A program made the position numbers and the translations under genes. The notes beneath the pieces are model-generated. The model was given only the letters and a program-made list of their open reading frames with translations. It was not told the origin of the DNA and searched no databases. Below are positions 63,170-64,000 of a stretch of 64,000 bases of DNA, piece after piece (within the stretch, counting starts at the first letter, position 1; each line of letters starts with the position of its first letter). This DNA comes from Alphaproteobacteria bacterium (GTDB taxonomy: Bacteria > Pseudomonadota > Alphaproteobacteria > UBA828), in the NCBI GenBank assembly GCA_022826665.1, contig JAJDUK010000024.1:191844-255843 (forward strand), written 5' to 3'.

Positions 63170-63805
63170 TCAGGCCGGCGGGAGCACGAAGTCGAAGCGC
63201 CCGCGCCAAGCGTCGTCGGCACGGTCGAGGCGCATCACCAGGTCGTCCCTGAAAATCCAGTCGTTGGCGTTGGCCTCCACCAGGTCCGGAAAGTAGACCT
63301 GGGTCGTGAGGACAGGGGTCGCCTCGCCTTGCACCTTCACGTGAATATGAGGCGTGCGGCCGGAATAGCGCACCGGCCGGACGGTCTCGAACCGGAACGC
63401 GCCGGCCGCATCGGTGAACTGATGCCCGCGATAGCGGAAGCCTCGATTGTCGTAGCGGCCGTCCTCGTCGCAATGCCAGATGTCTATCACGGCACCGGCG
63501 AGCGGCCGGCAGTCGTGCGAGAGCACCAGCCCTTCGAAGATAAGCGACTCGCCACGGGTGTCCGGCTCGCGCAGTGTGGCCCGCCGGGGCGTCAGCGGCG
63601 TGTAGAACGGCCCGGCCGTCGACGATCGCGTGCCGGCCGTGCATGCCGCAGGCGGCGCGAGACCGAGGCCGCGGTCGGCTGCCGGGCCCTTGAACGTGTA
63701 GCCCAGGGAGGCCCAGCCGGTGCGGGCGACGAGGGGCGCCGCTGCAGCGCCTCCGGCGGCGGCGAGCCCGGTCAGTGCCAATCGGCGCGTGACGGAGCGG
63801 TTCAT
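63170..63805 (-). CDS. Exported intradiol ring-cleavage dioxygenase family protein
   Basis: A 211-residue protein with the protocatechuate 3,4-dioxygenase beta-like fold. The N-terminus SVTRRLALTGLAAAGGAAAA is a Tat signal (twin arginine plus alanine-rich core), so it acts outside the cytoplasm, which is unusual for ring-cleavage enzymes but known for this subgroup. Fe(III) ligands probably include the tyrosines in GRYDNRGFRYRGHQ and the histidines in TPHIHVKVQG; STAGPFYTP is the usual start of the domain. ATG 63805 is chosen over 63838. It is divergent from the partial gene at the right edge. Confidence 0.83.
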   Translation of the reverse strand: MNRSVTRRLALTGLAAAGGAAAAPLVARTGWASLGYTFKGPAADRGLGLAPPAACTAGTRSSTAGPFYTPLTPRRATLREPDTRGESLIFEGLVLSHDCRPLAGAVIDIWHCDEDGRYDNRGFRYRGHQFTDAAGAFRFETVRPVRYSGRTPHIHVKVQGEATPVLTTQVYFPDLVEANANDWIFRDDLVMRLDRADDAWRGRFDFVLPPA

Positions 63806-63831
63806 CGCCCGGTCAGAGTAGCCGATCCTGG

Positions 63832-63895
63832 CCTGCATTTCTAACGACGGTCATGGCCTGGGTGTACGTCGTGATTTTGCGAGGTTGAGAAATGC
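63832..63895. repeat. Palindromic repeat, decayed copy C
   Basis: The left arm (63832-63861) matches the repeat consensus of copies A and B at 25 of 30 bases (CCTGCATTTCTAACGACGGT then CATGGCCTGG). A partial right arm, GTTGAGAAATGC at 63884-63895, is the inverted form. It lies in the divergent promoter region between the dioxygenase and the partial regulator-like gene, so it may have been co-opted there. Confidence 0.5.
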
Positions 63896-63912
63896 CGTGG
63901 TTTCGCTACGAT
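63885..63912 (+). promoter_or_regulatory. Sigma70-like promoter for the right-edge gene
   Basis: TTGAGA (63885-63890) and TACGAT (63907-63912) are separated by 16 bases, with 5/6 and 4/6 matches to the -35 and -10 consensus. The operator below begins at the last base of the -10 element. Confidence 0.45.
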
Positions 63913-63950
63913 GTCTGTTTCCAATATACGGATACAGATGGAAACGGACA
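63912..63950. promoter_or_regulatory. Inverted-repeat operator
   Basis: TGTCTGTTTCCA (63912-63923) and TGGAAACGGACA (63939-63950) form a 12-base inverted repeat with 11 of 12 pairs and a 15-base spacer. The half-site GTTTCCA resembles operators of IclR-family and related regulators. It lies just downstream of the -10 element and runs into the start of the right-edge gene, a position suited to autorepression. Confidence 0.6.
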
Positions 63951-64000
63951 TGGCTACCGCCGCTCACGACGATCTCGCCGAACAGCGCGGGAAGTTGCTC
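63938..64000 (+). CDS. Partial gene, probably the autoregulated regulator (5' end only)
   Basis: Only about 20 codons are in the window: METDMATAAHDDLAEQRGKLL if ATG 63938 is used, or from ATG 63950. There is too little sequence to identify the product. The strong inverted repeat over its start and its divergence from a ring-cleavage gene suggest a transcriptional regulator (IclR- or GntR-like), which is inference. Confidence 0.5.
   Translation, partial: METDMATAAHDDLAEQRGKLL

Overview
The window is a GC-rich chromosomal segment that most resembles an aerobic alphaproteobacterium, possibly Rhodospirillales-like. This rests on gene content: a COQ9-family gene behind a peptide deformylase, an IalB-family secreted protein beside rlmN, an rph-rdgB-hemW operon, UPF0158 and DUF2147 proteins. 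Many catabolic families are present too (phytanoyl-CoA-type dioxygenases, CaiB CoA-transferase, hydantoinase, molybdopterin enzyme, P450). No rRNA, tRNA, CRISPR array, insertion sequence or phage was found.

Left part (1-10.6 kb): the tail of a sugar or polyol ABC importer (permease, ATPase with an odd signature motif, small two-helix membrane protein). A catabolic cluster follows: NTF2-like protein, HpaD-like class III extradiol dioxygenase, cytochrome P450, glutamine-synthetase-like ligase, HpaE-like aldehyde dehydrogenase, HpaG-like fumarylacetoacetase-family protein, acetoacetate-decarboxylase-family protein, MarR regulator and RidA-family protein. Together they look like a ring-cleavage pathway for an aromatic compound, probably one that carries an amine.

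10.6-18.4 kb: a PhyH oxygenase, a 706-residue molybdopterin oxidoreductase, a UPF0158 protein, an alpha/beta hydrolase plus Rieske ferredoxin pair, and a complete molybdate importer (modABC) that could feed the molybdoenzyme. 18.5-32 kb: two small secreted or cupin proteins, a lone phosphate-binding PstS and a PhoB-like regulator, GST, a dimethylformamidase-like large subunit with a double DUF1330 protein, a CoA-transferase that resembles 2-methylfumaryl-CoA isomerase, an RND efflux pair and an ArgE-like deacetylase.

32-44.3 kb: a fused enoyl-CoA hydratase/3-hydroxyacyl-CoA dehydrogenase preceded by a phased series of DnaA-box-like 9-mers, then housekeeping genes (rlmN, ialB-like, deformylase, COQ9, hemW, rdgB, rph), then a fused hydantoinase A/B of about 1,300 residues. 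Two copies of a palindromic repeat flank this part (36.1 and 44.4 kb) and a decayed third copy lies at 63.8 kb. A markedly AT-rich gap follows at 44.8-45.1 kb.

45.2-64 kb: a MetE-like protein, a DUF429-like protein, an exported 5'-nucleotidase beside an exported MTA/SAH-nucleosidase-like protein, a YqaA/DedA membrane protein and a PuuB-like FAD oxidase. A low-GC accessory island at 52.2-55.5 kb carries an unrecognised two-helix membrane protein and a cytosolic serine hydrolase in the same orientation; this is the best candidate for an undescribed system. The window closes with DUF2147, a deoxyribosyltransferase-like protein, an Asp/Glu racemase-like protein, a second PhyH oxygenase, a lipoprotein, a threonine aldolase, an MFS carrier, an amidohydrolase, a Tat-exported intradiol dioxygenase, and the first codons of a divergent gene behind a promoter with a clear palindromic operator.
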